Of a stretch of DNA of 64,000 bases, positions 1 through 10,094 are shown piece after piece. Below the pieces are notes generated by a model, which did not search any database, had not been told where the DNA came from, and saw nothing but the letters and a program-made list of their open reading frames with translations. The stretch comes from Dicyema japonicum. Taxonomy: Eukaryota > Dicyemida > Rhombozoa > Dicyemidae. How positions within the stretch are numbered: the stretch's first letter is position 1; every line of letters starts with the position of its first letter. The stretch is taken from the NCBI GenBank assembly GCA_011109175.1, contig RDEW01000017.1:186001-250000 (forward strand), written 5' to 3'. The translations under genes were made by a program, and so were the position numbers.

Positions 1-680
1 CACGTGCAGACAACAATGGTCTCGATTGACATCAACAAGGCGTTTGACTCGGTACAGAGGAAAGATTTAATTGGAAAAGTCTCTGATTCAAAAAATCGCC
101 CTAAATTGAAGTTATGGCTGGCCAATTTTTATCTGGAAGATGTGGGAGGGTTATCTGTGGCCACCTCAGATCACGATCACGTTTACTACCAAACGGAGTG
201 CCCCAAGGTTCGCCTTTGTCCCCATTCTATTCAACCTTTTCCTCCACGAGCTGCTAGCAGACATTGACAAAGACTTCCTACTGCTTTCTTATGCTGACGA
301 TATCATCATTGCAACAAGAAGCAGTCTCACTCGCACTGAAGAAAGTGGATTGTATCGACGATTGGTGATAGCTAACCGTCTCTCGGTATCGGCTCCAAAA
401 TCATCATGCACTCTATTCACCTCCGACTGGCGGTCCAAAGAAGAACCAGAAATCTTCATCGGACATACTCGGATACCTGTCACAAGAAACCCTCAATCCT
501 GGGAGTGATACACGACAGGCTGCTTAATTTTACCTACCATGCCAAAAAAGTCTTCACCAAAGGGCTACAGAAATTGAATGTCAAACGGGCCCTCAAACGA
601 GCCCCCAATATGAATAAAGCAATCGGAACCATATACCGCCAGACAATCGCTTGTTATGACAACGGACTCCAATTATGACC
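1..680 (+). mobile_element. LINE-A reverse-transcriptase fragment (degraded)
   Basis: The plus strand reads the catalytic part of a non-LTR reverse transcriptase. DINKAFDSV lies near 28-54, the box that is PQGSPLSP in the intact copy is damaged near 200, and YADDIIIA lies near 290-315, followed by thumb sequence to about 670. The same blocks occur in the same order in the 28-31 kb copy (DIQKAFDSV, YADDIVVA), so this is the same family. The frame changes around 190-250 and near 500, so the copy is dead. The window edge cuts its 5' side. Confidence 0.85.
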
Positions 681-889
681 TGAGCGCTTGGAGCACGCAA
701 TGGAGGTTACCTCTAATGATCGCGAGTCCAATGTGTCATACAGTTATTTATGACATCAAGAAGCAATCAATCAAAGGGCCATACGGTAGCCACTCTGACT
801 GTTTGGTTATTCTAGCCAGGATTGCGAGCGAGATTCGCTTAAATAGCCAGAAGCGCTTGCTGAGATCTCCAATGCTAGTAGATTTCTGA

Positions 890-1650
890 TACCAAGACGA
901 CCAAGAAATTTGAATGGTTATTGAAAGTCCATTAAAAATCTAGTTTATTGGTCAAACTCCCCTTGTCGCCCTGGGGTCGCTTAGTTAGTTGAGGAAATTC
1001 AAACTAGTCGAGGATGGTAGAGATAGTGATCTGTATTTTCAAATTGGCTTTTTCAAGAAAATCGTTTTCAGGGAAAGTTGAAAAAGTTTAAGAACCCCGG
1101 TCTAATAATTATGGACTTGATGAAAAACTAAATAGGGGTCAGATTGAGATTTTCTGATTCTAACCTCAACTGGACGCATTGGGGAAGTATAAAATGATTC
1201 ATTTTGACTTTGAATCTGATTATACTCATAGTTACTGTTAGTAACAAACATGGGGAAGGGGTTGTACCCCTGAGACCATTAATGATTAAATGAGTTGAAT
1301 TCTTACTCGTGAGGCTCGGGGGTGAGTTCAATATCTCTCAACGTAAGAAGGATCTCCTCGAAGTGATAACTTCGTGCCCAATCGATTATCGTCACCGGGA
1401 GGTCATATAGAGAAGGTAAGTGGTTCTTCTTATTAGGTGTCCTGCAAGGCAGTGACCCCCAACTTTTTTTGTCACGGACTGGTAAACGTTAGACAATTTT
1501 GCCGCAGGGGGTAGATTGTTTACTTACCTGCCATTTTCCGTGTCCTACTAAATAGCCACTAATCTCCTACAACTCAGTAAGGGGGAGGTAACTCAACGTT
1601 ACTAACAAAAATACTCAGACATTATTTAGTACTAAAAATCATTACAGTTA
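890..1650. other. Gene-poor stretch with hAT-like ends
   Basis: I see no convincing gene. The segment near 1090-1115 (AAGTTTAAGAACCCCGGTCTA) and that near 1450-1490 (CAGTGACCCCCAACTTTTTT) resemble the right and left termini of hAT-type DNA transposons. A minus-strand open stretch at about 1290-1410 (starting LYDLPVTIIDWARS) looks coding but is short and unrecognised; it may be an orphan exon cut by the hAT insertion. Confidence 0.35.
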
Positions 1651-1657
1651 TCCCATC

Positions 1658-2530
1658 TCAGCAAAACTGAAATAACTACCAAATCAACCTTCCATCGAGC
1701 TCCACAGGCATTGCAAAGGCAAAACGTGTCATTGGTTCATCAGCACTCCTAGTCTGCAGTTGATTGTACAGCACGTCATGGGCCTTGCATTTTCCACATT
1801 TTATCTGAGTCGAGTGTGTTCCCGATGTGGTCCTCAGTTGGGCTTCCTCGATCGAATCCTTCTTCATTTGAGCTCGCAGGGACTTCAACTCTCCATTAGC
1901 CATATCCTGAGAACTAACAAAACAGACTACCGCCGTGCTCATGATGGCAAATTCCGCGGGGAAATTAAACCAGACAATATATTTTGACGCAATTGAGGAT
2001 TCTTGGGGTCCTTCAGATTCATCACACGTCCCCGAACTCTGTTTTTATATGACATGTCCGTCTTTGAGTTCAAATTGAGGTAAATTTGTGCTTAAATCGA
2101 AAAGAAAGAGTATCTTGTTCAATAAGAGCTCCAATTTCGTCAACGAAAGCCACGTTTCTGTCGTCAGGACTTTCACCGTTCTAAGGGCATCCCCCAGCAT
2201 GGATCGACACTTCAGCCTAACGGGATCTTCCGTGGGGTCCGCAGAACATCCGTTGAAAGTCTTGACTAACTTTCTTCTCCACATGATCCTTAGAAGATCC
2301 CTTTTCTTTGTCACCTACTGGTAGAGACAGACACGTGAACCGTTCAGATGCTTCTTCCACTTGACCACGAGGGATTTGGAAACCATATTGATCGCGGAAT
2401 TAGTCGACTTTTTACGAATATTATGACGGTGAGTCCGATCCTGGTTTTCTAATATTAATATCAAAGGGTACCAAAAGAATATCAAATCAACGTTAAGGTC
2501 CTTCAGTCGATTGAGATAGGACATGACCAA
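1658..2530 (-). CDS. TCEA: Transcription elongation factor TFIIS (TCEA)
   Basis: TFIIS rescues arrested RNA polymerase II by stimulating transcript cleavage. The parts appear in family order: an N-terminal LW domain (NIRKKST then VKWKKHLNG), the polymerase-binding domain ([11 protein letters not shown], then [13 protein letters not shown] and [15 protein letters not shown]), and the C-terminal zinc ribbon with CGKC, the catalytic RSADEPMT loop, CNACGARWK and a final FC stop. Three introns can be placed by homology: 2449-2471 (23 bp), 1907-1930 (24 bp) and 1667-1688 (22 bp); the last restores the family's exact RWKFC ending. Three further single-base losses are needed to keep frame (near 1721, 1966 and 2424), two of them clearly in homopolymers. 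These are sequencing errors or early decay. The family call is sure; intactness is not. Confidence 0.88.
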
Positions 2531-2880
2531 ATCCTCATCCTACGAATAATTCGACTAATTTAACTAGTGTGCTTTCATCGAGCAATTTTTCTAGCTCTAC
2601 TTTGATTTTCCCAATTTGAGTAATAACAGACATTGGAGTGATCTAAAAAAGTGGGGTCTAGTAGTAAAAAATTGTTATTAGTCAATAAAATTAAAGATTT
2701 AGCTTAACTAAAGATTTTTAATTTAGAATGATAAGAGACCCACAAGACCTTGATATTTTTAAATAAATTATTTATATTATTAACATTATTATTAAAATAA
2801 TAAATAAATTACTTAATAAAAACACACGAGATAATTAATTTTTACTCCAGTCTCCTTTTGTAAGCAATTAGTTCTCTAAA
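2531..2880. other. AT-rich intergenic spacer
   Basis: This is very AT-rich sequence (for example near 2700-2830) upstream of the TFIIS start. I see no gene or recognisable repeat before the SINE that begins near 2886. Confidence 0.5.
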
Positions 2881-2885
2881 TTAGA

Positions 2886-3085
2886 TAACATAGTGGTTAG
2901 TGCTGTCGTTCGAGTCGCGATTAGCTGTGAATTCGATTTCCTCACCACTATTTACTTGGTCGAAGGATTTCCTTTCTACTCTTTGCTTTTTTTAATGCTA
3001 GGAGACGTCATTGTACCCACCTGACTGAGGAAACCACCAGTGCCTGGCCAGCATCCAAAAAGGATCTTTTTTTCTTACACAAGTC
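2886..3085 (+). repeat. SINE-1 copy (tRNA-derived head plus core)
   Basis: It opens with a pol III promoter-like head: an A-box-like TAGTGGTTAGTGC and a degenerate B-box (GAATTCGATTTC) about 40 bp later. The family core follows, with CCAGTGCCTGGCCAGCAT and AAAAAGGATC. The same core recurs at 9.7, 22.9, 32.4-32.7, 38.1, 51.1, 56.0 and 63.4 kb. This copy abuts, and seems to truncate, the 3' end of the retroelement on the opposite strand. Confidence 0.7.
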
Positions 3086-4715
3086 AGAAAAAGAATCCAC
3101 ACAAGTGCAGTCCCATACTAACGATTTCCCCCAGAGAACGGAAAGATTGTTAGCCCATCCGGCCTTTTCCCGTCTCCGATGTTTAGTCCCACGGAGTCCA
3201 GCACTGCCGAAAAGCCTGCAGCTTCAAGAGCACGCATGACAATTTTGTTCATAGCAGCGTGGAGGGGTGCTCTGCCCGCACTCCTTTTTCACGAAAGCGG
3301 ATGCAGCCCTTTGGCATCGACGATCTCTCCACAACGGCATTGGTGTTCGACGCATAAATCAACTCCCAGGCGCTGTGCGATCCCAATCCGAATACAGTCT
3401 TCCTTCAAAAGGGTCCCCAGAGAGGAACACGCAAGTGATCCAGCCATGCTCCGCTTCCATGGTTGGCGACGGACACGAGGCATACAAGACGATGCAAGTC
3501 TCGTAGTGCCGGCACGACATGTGACAGAACGTCATGAACTTTTCTTCACGGCCATCCAATCGTGACATCATCAAGATACCAGAGGTTTAGTTCTGCGTTG
3601 ATAGAGCGAACAATTTCATCGATAGCCAGAGCGAAGAGAAGTGGACCAAGTGGATTCCCTTGTTGGACTCCAGTCTCTTAATAAATAATCTTGTCCACGA
3701 AAACAAGTGAAGAGTTGGTTCCGTAAGTGAGGTACACGAGTGGATAAGATACGGGGCTCGTTTGCTTGCAGTTTCGAAAATTTGATCCCTCCGCAGTGAA
3801 TTGAAGACATTGCAGATGTCAAGCTTTACCCCCATGTGTGCAGTTTGTTCGTCTTTCTGTCCAAAAAAGCACCTCGTAGCATGCACCGCCGCCTCGCATC
3901 CGTTCCTTACACCGACCCCTAGTTGGAGGGGGGAAAATTCTCCAGATATTCTCGGACAGACAATACTGCATGCGATTTTAGCTGTCAACCTTCTGAAATA
4001 GTTGCCGACCGCGATGGGGGAAACCCCACTTTGGAATTTTTTGAAGGCCAGTAGACGTGCGCTGAAAAAAAGCTCCCTTGCATGCGGAGGAATATTCCCG
4101 TTCAAAATACGCATAACCAGTTTTGTGATTGATTTGACAAGGTAGCAGCCAGCTTCTGCCCCAGCCGTGAGATCCTTGATGTGACCTGGCCGCAAGCAAT
4201 TAAGACCTCCACTGCTTGCCACGAACGACGAAATGCCGTGCCGCACTTCGCCTTCGGTGACGATCGTTCTTGCGTTTTGGTTTCAGGACTTCCATCTTGG
4301 TGAGAGAATGTACATGGAAAACATGAATGTTCTTCATCTTCGAGGAAAGGGAATTCCCACGTGTCGCACTTTCTCTTGTGTTTCGGTGTTGCTCCTTTGA
4401 CTCTATGAATGGTATGCCAAATGCGAGCGGGGCGAAACCGAGAAGTTTGAGACAGGCCTCTTGGTTGTTGGACGTGAGTGCGCCGTCGATTACGGAAGCC
4501 AGGCATGTCTGCGGGGATCCGGACGGGTCTCGGAATCTTGAGTGGAATCTTCTTGGCTTTCCTTGGCTCCGACAAAAAAAGCAAGAGGGAGTCCGTATCA
4601 TTGAAATCCAACGGCTCATTTTCATTCGTTTGATATAATGGTCTGGGTTTTCCGACCAGTGCCCATGCAGACACTGTGGAGCAAGCATGCAGCCCACTGA
4701 GACATCTTTACACAC
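3086..4715 (-). mobile_element. RLE-type retroelement copy 1 (reverse transcriptase plus C-terminal RPDG domain), degraded
   Basis: Read on the minus strand, the 5' half holds reverse-transcriptase blocks: GLNCLRPGHIKDL, then FFSARLLAFKK, then VKLDICNVFNSLRRD near 3790-3830. The 3' half holds CRCGEIVDAKGLHPLSC near 3290-3350 and DGKRPDGLTIFPF near 3140-3190. This order (RT, Cys/His knuckle, RPDG...WD motif) is typical of retroelements that use a PD-(D/E)XK restriction-like endonuclease. It is the longest member of a family with about nine copies here. Several frameshifts are present, and the extreme 3' end is lost where a SINE adjoins at about 3085. Confidence 0.8.
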
Positions 4716-4809
4716 CCGAGTTCAATGCACGTTTATCTTACTGTAAAATTTTGACTAATTTAAATTTATTTGTAAAATAAGTATTGTGGAATGTGTCTTC
4801 TTAAGGATA

Positions 4810-5110
4810 CGTCCTGGAGGAAAGGTTTAATCTAATCGAGAATGAGTTTTTCCAGAATTTTTGAAGAAGCACACAGAAAAGATATAGGTCTGTAAGAGGA
4901 AGGTGAGTTTTCCAGCCGTCCTGGTTTTAAGATTGGTCGTATATCGAATAATTTCCATAGGGTAGGGATGGAGTTCCTGTTGATGGAAAGATTGAAAAGC
5001 CATGATAGGCCTGTCTGCTTCAATACTATTGTAGAAATAGTATTAAAAAAATTCTGAAAATAAAAAAAAATTCTAGACTGCTTGAGTAGGACGATTTTTG
5101 GACGATCCAC
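4810..5110 (-). mobile_element. LINE-A fragment (RT N-terminal blocks)
   Basis: The minus strand reads NRNSIPTLWKLFDIRPILKPG, then SSYRPISFL and SKILEKLIL. The intact 28-31 kb copy has matching text (NRNTIPTLWKL, RPILKPGRP, SYRPVSLI, RILEKLVL). Only about 90 codons survive. Confidence 0.85.
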
Positions 5111-6060
5111 AAAAAACTACATTGAGTTTCGGAAAAACTATAATGTCCCGAGATTCTGCTCAAAGACAAACTTTAGTTACAGCAGAAAAAATGAGGAAAA
5201 ATATTTGGATGCTCGAAATTCAGTTATTCTACTGATGGATTGTGATTTAAATCCATCGACGAGAAAAATGTTGCAGTTTCAACTGTAATTTACAATTCTG
5301 ATTTTAGGTATTAACGAATTCTTAAAATCGGTTATTAGTCATCCATTAATATGAAAGATTCAATCACAACTTCATTAACCTAAATAAAGCATTATAATCC
5401 CAAGATTATTAAATTTTTACAAAAAAGTGGTTAAATTTAAAAATTAGTGAATAATGAAATTTACTAATAAGAGCCTTAAAATAAAGTGGTTGATTTATTT
5501 ACATGAAAATACTGGTGGAATAATTCCTATAAAATTTATTTTATTTCACATAAACCCTAATCTTATCTTTATCATTAGAGCACAGTCTCTAGTGCAGTGG
5601 TGTCAAACATGCGCGTGTGCGGAAATTGAAAAGCACAAGTGCGGCCCGATCTAATGGCTATAAAACACAAAAAATCATTTTGTTATTTTTTACATTTAAT
5701 TAAATTTTTTAATAGTATTTTTAAATCTTATTTGTCAACTCACGTGCTCTTTCTGGAACTAAGAAACGTTGTTTGAAGATGAACGGAGAGTGTTTCAAGA
5801 TAAATGGGAACTTGTCTATTTTTTCACAAAGGAGTCTAGTGGCACCATCGTGGAATTGGTGGAGTATAGCCCCATACGGAGTACCCATCAACCCATAACA
5901 ATAATATTTCTCCTCGCTTTCCTACTTTCAATTAACGCTTCTATTGGTTTCATGCGCCAGATCACCCACAATGAAACAAAATAGAAATAGAGAAGTAGAC
6001 ATGAAGATTTTAAATTTATGGACATTTTTACTTTAAAAAATAAAATAGTCAAAAAGAGCA
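5111..6060. other. AT-rich spacer with a hAT-like terminus
   Basis: I see no gene here. At 5592-5655 the motif CAGTGGTGTCAAACATGCG is followed by a matching GTGCGGCCCGAT, which resembles a hAT-type end (a Charlie-like MITE remnant). The rest is low-complexity AT sequence. Confidence 0.4.
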
Positions 6061-6070
6061 AAAACTAAAA

Positions 6071-6618
6071 TCATTTGTGACGAGAATCGAGTACTATTGT
6101 GTAAGGGCCGTCATTGAGAATATTCACAGAAGAGTAACTTCCAAACAAGTTAGCTAAATCAGCGGATTATGAATACTTTTAATCCTTTCAGGGTCATATT
6201 GAGATCTTAATGATTCAGTCATACTCTCAAAAACCGACTTAGCAGAGTTACCATCCATGGCTGGGTGAAAATTGGGTTTGGTTCCTTTCAGCATCTGACA
6301 CAGAGTGAACTATCAATTAGAGGTTGAATCTACTTGGCTTATTAGGAGGATGGAGGCATTTGCAGTGACCACATTGAGGGCAGACTTCTCTCCGTTGTGC
6401 TCAAATAATCGAAGAGATAGTATTTTTTTGATGCTGGAAGATAAAAAGGAAAACGACCAACCACCAGTCCATGTCTATTTTTAGGTCATTTTTTGATATT
6501 CCAACGAGAATGCAGAGACCCTTTCCTATTTCTGCGTCCAATTTTCCATTACCTGTTATAAACGAAAACGACAACTAGAGACACTGGCAGAAGTAACACG
6601 TTGTATAACAAGAATCAT
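6071..6618 (-). CDS. DTD1: D-aminoacyl-tRNA deacylase (DTD1)
   Basis: DTD hydrolyses D-amino acids from mischarged tRNA in the cytosol and so keeps protein synthesis chirally pure. No long open frame exists, but removing four micro-introns at 6553-6575 (23 bp), 6434-6461 (28 bp), 6310-6333 (24 bp) and 6154-6176 (23 bp) gives a complete protein of about 150 residues. It starts MILVIQRVTSASV and contains GKGLCILVGIS, SLRLFEHNGEK, then ISQFTL, LKGTKPNFHPAM and NDGPYTIVLDS, then a stop. These match DTD1 along its length; the SQFTL active-site signature is formed exactly at the splice at 6310-6333. In the last block the usual NxGP signature reads NDGP, as in animal DTD1. Start (6618) and stop (6071) are both clear. 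It looks intact. Confidence 0.93.
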
Positions 6619-6677
6619 GTTAGATTAAAATTTAAAAACTAAAATTTTATTAACATCAAAAAATAAACAATTTAAAA

Positions 6678-7215
6678 CTACACCAGACAAGTTTTAATTA
6701 CTTTTTTATTCATCCCCAAGATTAGTGAGAATTCACGATTTTCGTACCACCCGACCATACGAGCCCTTGTGGACGACAATATACTGGGGACAGACTTCCT
6801 AAGATCAGTAGGTTAAAATTCTTGGCACCAAGAGTCGTCAGAATGAGACTTAGACATCACTTCCTTTGGTGGAAGATAAGTTCTGAATCTCTTTGCTTGC
6901 TTGGGCATCAAGACTAGGATGGAGGATCTCTGTGAGTGACCTGGCTTAACACCCCCTTCCTTATTGTGTTCAGCTTCCTGTTAATTGGATTAATAATTTA
7001 AACCTCAAATAACTGCAATTCATTATTTCAAACAATTAAGCGCAAAGTTGACTAACAACTGTGGTCAGAAGTGTATATTTTAAAAGTGCACGATCTTTTA
7101 AATCAACCTTTCAAAATAAATGGTATTCGTGTGCTCATGAAACCTCAGAGAAGCTAATAGACAAAACAAAGTGTTTATTAACCTATTTTGTGGGATAAAG
7201 AGTATCTACCTCCAT
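6678..7215 (-). CDS. Unrecognised micro-intron gene with a duplicated 5' end
   Basis: Micro-intron splicing gives a plausible small protein ending DDSWKSVPSIL, then MVGWYENREFSLIL and a stop at 6678. Likely introns include 30 bp near 6817, 27 bp near 6917, 26 bp near 6985 and 27 bp just after the candidate ATG at 7213-7215. The first exons read MEVNKHFVLSIS and VDLKDRALLKYTLLT. I do not recognise the family, and the phase of the middle junctions is not settled. The first exons lie wholly in a 209-bp segment that is repeated 291 bp away, so a second copy of the start exists at 7504-7506. Confidence 0.45.
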
Positions 7216-7525
7216 CGTGGCAGAAGGTGCTATACCTGCCTAAAACTTCTTTGGGTGCAGGAATCTAGGACTTCTGGAACCGAAGACATCAAGAGGAGGT
7301 GACGGATACGTTTTTCTTTCAAACAATTAAGCGCAAAGTTGACTAACAACTGTGGTCAGAAGTGTATATTTTAAAAGTGCACGATCTTTTAAATCAACCT
7401 TTCAAAATAAATGGTATTCGTGTGCTCATGAAACCTCAGAGAAGCTAATAGACAAAACAAAGTGTTTATTAACCTATTTTGTGGGATAAAGAGTATCTAC
7501 CTCCATCGTGGCAGAAGGTGCTATA
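7026..7525. repeat. 209-bp direct duplication (7026-7234 and 7317-7525) with an inserted exon copy between
   Basis: Positions 7026-7234 and 7317-7525 read identically to my eye. The 82 bp between them (7235-7316) is a near-identical copy of 7901-7983, differing by one inserted base and one substitution at the end. Two neighbouring pieces have therefore been copied and fused. Confidence 0.9.
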
Positions 7526-7559
7526 ATTTTGCTGACTTTTAAAGAAGCGCAACAAACTC

Positions 7560-8075
7560 ATCAATAAATTCAAATAAAATAATTTTATAAAATAAACTGA
7601 GGCTGACGACTGAAGAGGATCTGAATTTGTTTTCCATGGCCTTCGACGAATTCAGGGAAAACCGCCTATCAGGTTCGGGAAGATGAGTCCAAGTTCACCT
7701 GGTAACCTGACCATCCCCTGCTATTTGTTTTTCCGAGAGAAAAGTCTTGCCTTACACTATGCCAAGGTTTGGATTCCTACTCGAACCTGTTAGAGCGGAC
7801 AAAAGCGATGACAAATAGTCAGACGACATCACCACAATTGCATGGATCAGAGGGAAGTGTCTTAATGCGATTATACATGCACAGACATCTCGACTGCAGA
7901 CCTGCCTAAAACTTCTTTGGGTGCAGGATCTAGGACTTCTGGAACCGAAGACATCAAGAGGAGGTGACGGATACGTTTTTCTTCCAACCGATTTCTCAGG
8001 GATATGTCTGATATACCTGACCCCAACTTGAAGAAACACTGAAGAGGTACCCCAAAATTACACAATGGTTCTCCC
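7560..8075 (-). CDS. Unrecognised gene, probably multi-exon
   Basis: The minus strand has a coding-looking stretch: LRNRLEEKRIRHLLLMSSVP, then EVLDPAPKEVLGRSAVEMSV, preceded by a 24-bp GT...AG gap near 8026-8049. A following block YNRIKTLPSDPCNCGDVV is in another frame, so either an intron or a one-base slip lies between. The piece at 7901-7983 is the source (or target) of the exon copy at 7235-7316. I cannot name the family. It lies head-to-tail just downstream of GMPPB on the same strand. Confidence 0.4.
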
Positions 8076-8113
8076 AAACAATAAAAAATTAATACTTAAA
8101 TCAAAGTAATCCA

Positions 8114-9351
8114 CTACATAATAATACTTGGATTGTATTGGGATGCCGTTATCTCTTTATTAGGAAGAATGGTGCATCCTTTGACATATAATTCATCCAC
8201 CACGCTCACATCCTGCCCTATTACGCACGTGGGTTCTATTCTCACCTTTGGAGTAATAAAAACCACTAACCCATTTTCCTATCCGAGAATTCCAACCAAT
8301 AATGGAGCCACTAATCCACGTGCTGTCCCCGATCGAAACGTTGTTAAGGATAACTGAGTTAACCAGACGGACTCCTTTTCCAACGACGACTTCCTTTCCC
8401 ACTGTTACGTTGGGCCCAATCTCACATCCTTCTCCAATAACAGCTTCTTCCTCCTATTTTGATAACAATTCACGTGGTAACAATGAGCACTGGGTGATGG
8501 ATAGTTATATTCGGCCTACTGTTGTATTGTTTTGAAGGATTAAATTCAAGCCACAGCCTCGTCGCCTGAAGGAAGTCGAGAGGCTGACCCACGTCCATCC
8601 AAAATCCTATCAATTCGGTTAGGAGAACGAACCTGGCATATTGAAAGCGTAAAGTTCTCCCAGTTCGGCCATTTTGGGGAAAACCTCCCTTTCAATTGAA
8701 GTCGGTTTAAGCTAGCAAGGTTAATTGCGGGGGAAACCTGAATTCTGCTTAGAATGGCGGGCTTCAAAATGTAAATTCCGGCGTTTATTTTGTCAGAAAC
8801 GAAGACACTTGGTTTCTCAACAAAACGGGTGATTCTAAGGCCCTCTTCGGTGTCCGCAAGATCCAATACTCCATATTTAGAGGGCTCCTCGACCTTCGTT
8901 ACAGCAATAGTCCCTTCTTTTCCATGTTGTTTGTGAGCCTCAAGTAGACTGGAAAGGGGGAACTCACAGATGATGTCGCTGTTCAGAACAAAAAATGATT
9001 CTTCACTTGTCCCCAGCACATCCGCACTCAAGGCTAAAGGACCGGCTAAATTGTGAGTGAATTAATGAACCAGTTCCAAGAGGAGTTTTTTCAACACGTG
9101 TTTCAATAATAATGTTCAAACTTTCCATCCAAGCTTTAATTTCACTTTCCATCATCTCAGCTTTGTAACCAACGGCAAGAATAACGTGGTTAACCCCAAC
9201 CTTAAATTATGGTTAGATATGCCTTGACAAGAGCCTCAATTTGGTGGAGTACAAGTGGTTTGTTGCAAAACTCTATCATTGGTTTTGGACATGACAATGT
9301 CAGTGGTCGAAGACGGGTTCCGTAGCCACCAACTAAAATGAGAGCCTTCAT
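8114..9351 (-). CDS. GMPPB: Mannose-1-phosphate guanylyltransferase (GDP-mannose pyrophosphorylase B)
   Basis: It makes GDP-mannose from mannose-1-phosphate and GTP in the cytosol for N-glycan, GPI and O-mannose synthesis. The gene looks broken, but six micro-introns restore a full-length protein of about 360 residues: 9201-9228, 9046-9070, 8712-8737, 8607-8632, 8454-8481 and 8246-8270 (25-28 bp each). Visible family features are the N-terminal nucleotide-binding [18 protein letters not shown], then [61 protein letters not shown] and FWMDVGQP. Next come left-handed beta-helix hexapeptides ([23 protein letters not shown]), and the protein ends [10 protein letters not shown], as animal GMPPB ends in an -IIM motif. 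Start and stop are unambiguous. There is no sign of damage. Confidence 0.97.
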
Positions 9352-9689
9352 AATTTATTCGTCGTCAGCAAATATTTTTGAAATTTTATTTTTATACGAT
9401 TTTTATTTATAAAATGTAATTGATTAAAAATTTAATTTAAACTTTAAATTAGATAAATTCTGGTGTCTGTAAATGTTGTTAGTTTGATAATTTCTAACTC
9501 CGCACGGGTAAAACTACAGCTATTATTTTTTATGTATGTTATGTTTATAATATAACTGTAGTAATATAGCCCTTATGATTTTCATATGGGTCACGTGCTT
9601 GTGATGGAAACTGACTGCAATTGTTGTAGCGAAAATATAAACTTCACTCCATTACCAAGAAACCATATTACGGTTTGGTTGGTAGTGGC
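9352..9689. promoter_or_regulatory. AT-rich upstream region of GMPPB
   Basis: This is the 5' flank of the GMPPB start codon. It is AT-rich with no recognisable gene, so the promoter and 5' UTR must lie here, but I can name no specific element. Confidence 0.3.
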
Positions 9690-9890
9690 TAAAAAACCTA
9701 GCATGGAGGTAGTGCTGACGCGGTTAGTATGGTATCGATTCCCACATCACTACCTAGTTGGTGAAGGGTTCCTTGCTGTTCTGTTCTTTGTTATGATCCG
9801 CCTGTTTCAGGATACTCCCAGTGTCTAGCTTCCATGTAAAAAGGATCTCTTTTTCCTACTCCACTTGAGGATAGGATGGACTTGCCAGGA
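9690..9890 (+). repeat. SINE-1 copy
   Basis: The head has a degenerate B-box (GGTATCGATTCCC) and the core follows (CCCAGTGTCTAGCTTC, AAAAAGGATCTC, CTACTCCACTTGAGG). This matches the SINE-1 core of the full copy at 22850-23175. The 3' end is diverged. Confidence 0.65.
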
Positions 9891-10094
9891 AAAATGTTCC
9901 CATATCTCCAAACGTCAAGTTTTCAATGTTTTATGAGTGCTATGTGAGGAACAAATGACGTTGTATCCACGATGGTGACATTGATGTAGAACTGTTCCAC
10001 AGTGACCAGGCTACATCGCCTGTTCAACTTCCGGCCAAGTAACCTCTTGGTGGCTGGTCAACAAAGTAAGCAATTCTATGTCGATATTATGCTT

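Noticed and set aside
7026-7525. Repeat-spacer-repeat pattern resembling a CRISPR unit
   Set aside because: Only two copies, 209 bp long, in a eukaryotic gene; it is a local duplication.
8133-8357. Plus-strand open frames over GMPPB and other host genes
   Set aside because: They are antisense shadows; the minus strand encodes the recognised protein once micro-introns are removed.
8114-9351. GMPPB as a frameshifted pseudogene
   Set aside because: All six breaks coincide with GT...AG segments of 25-28 bp whose removal restores exact family sequence.
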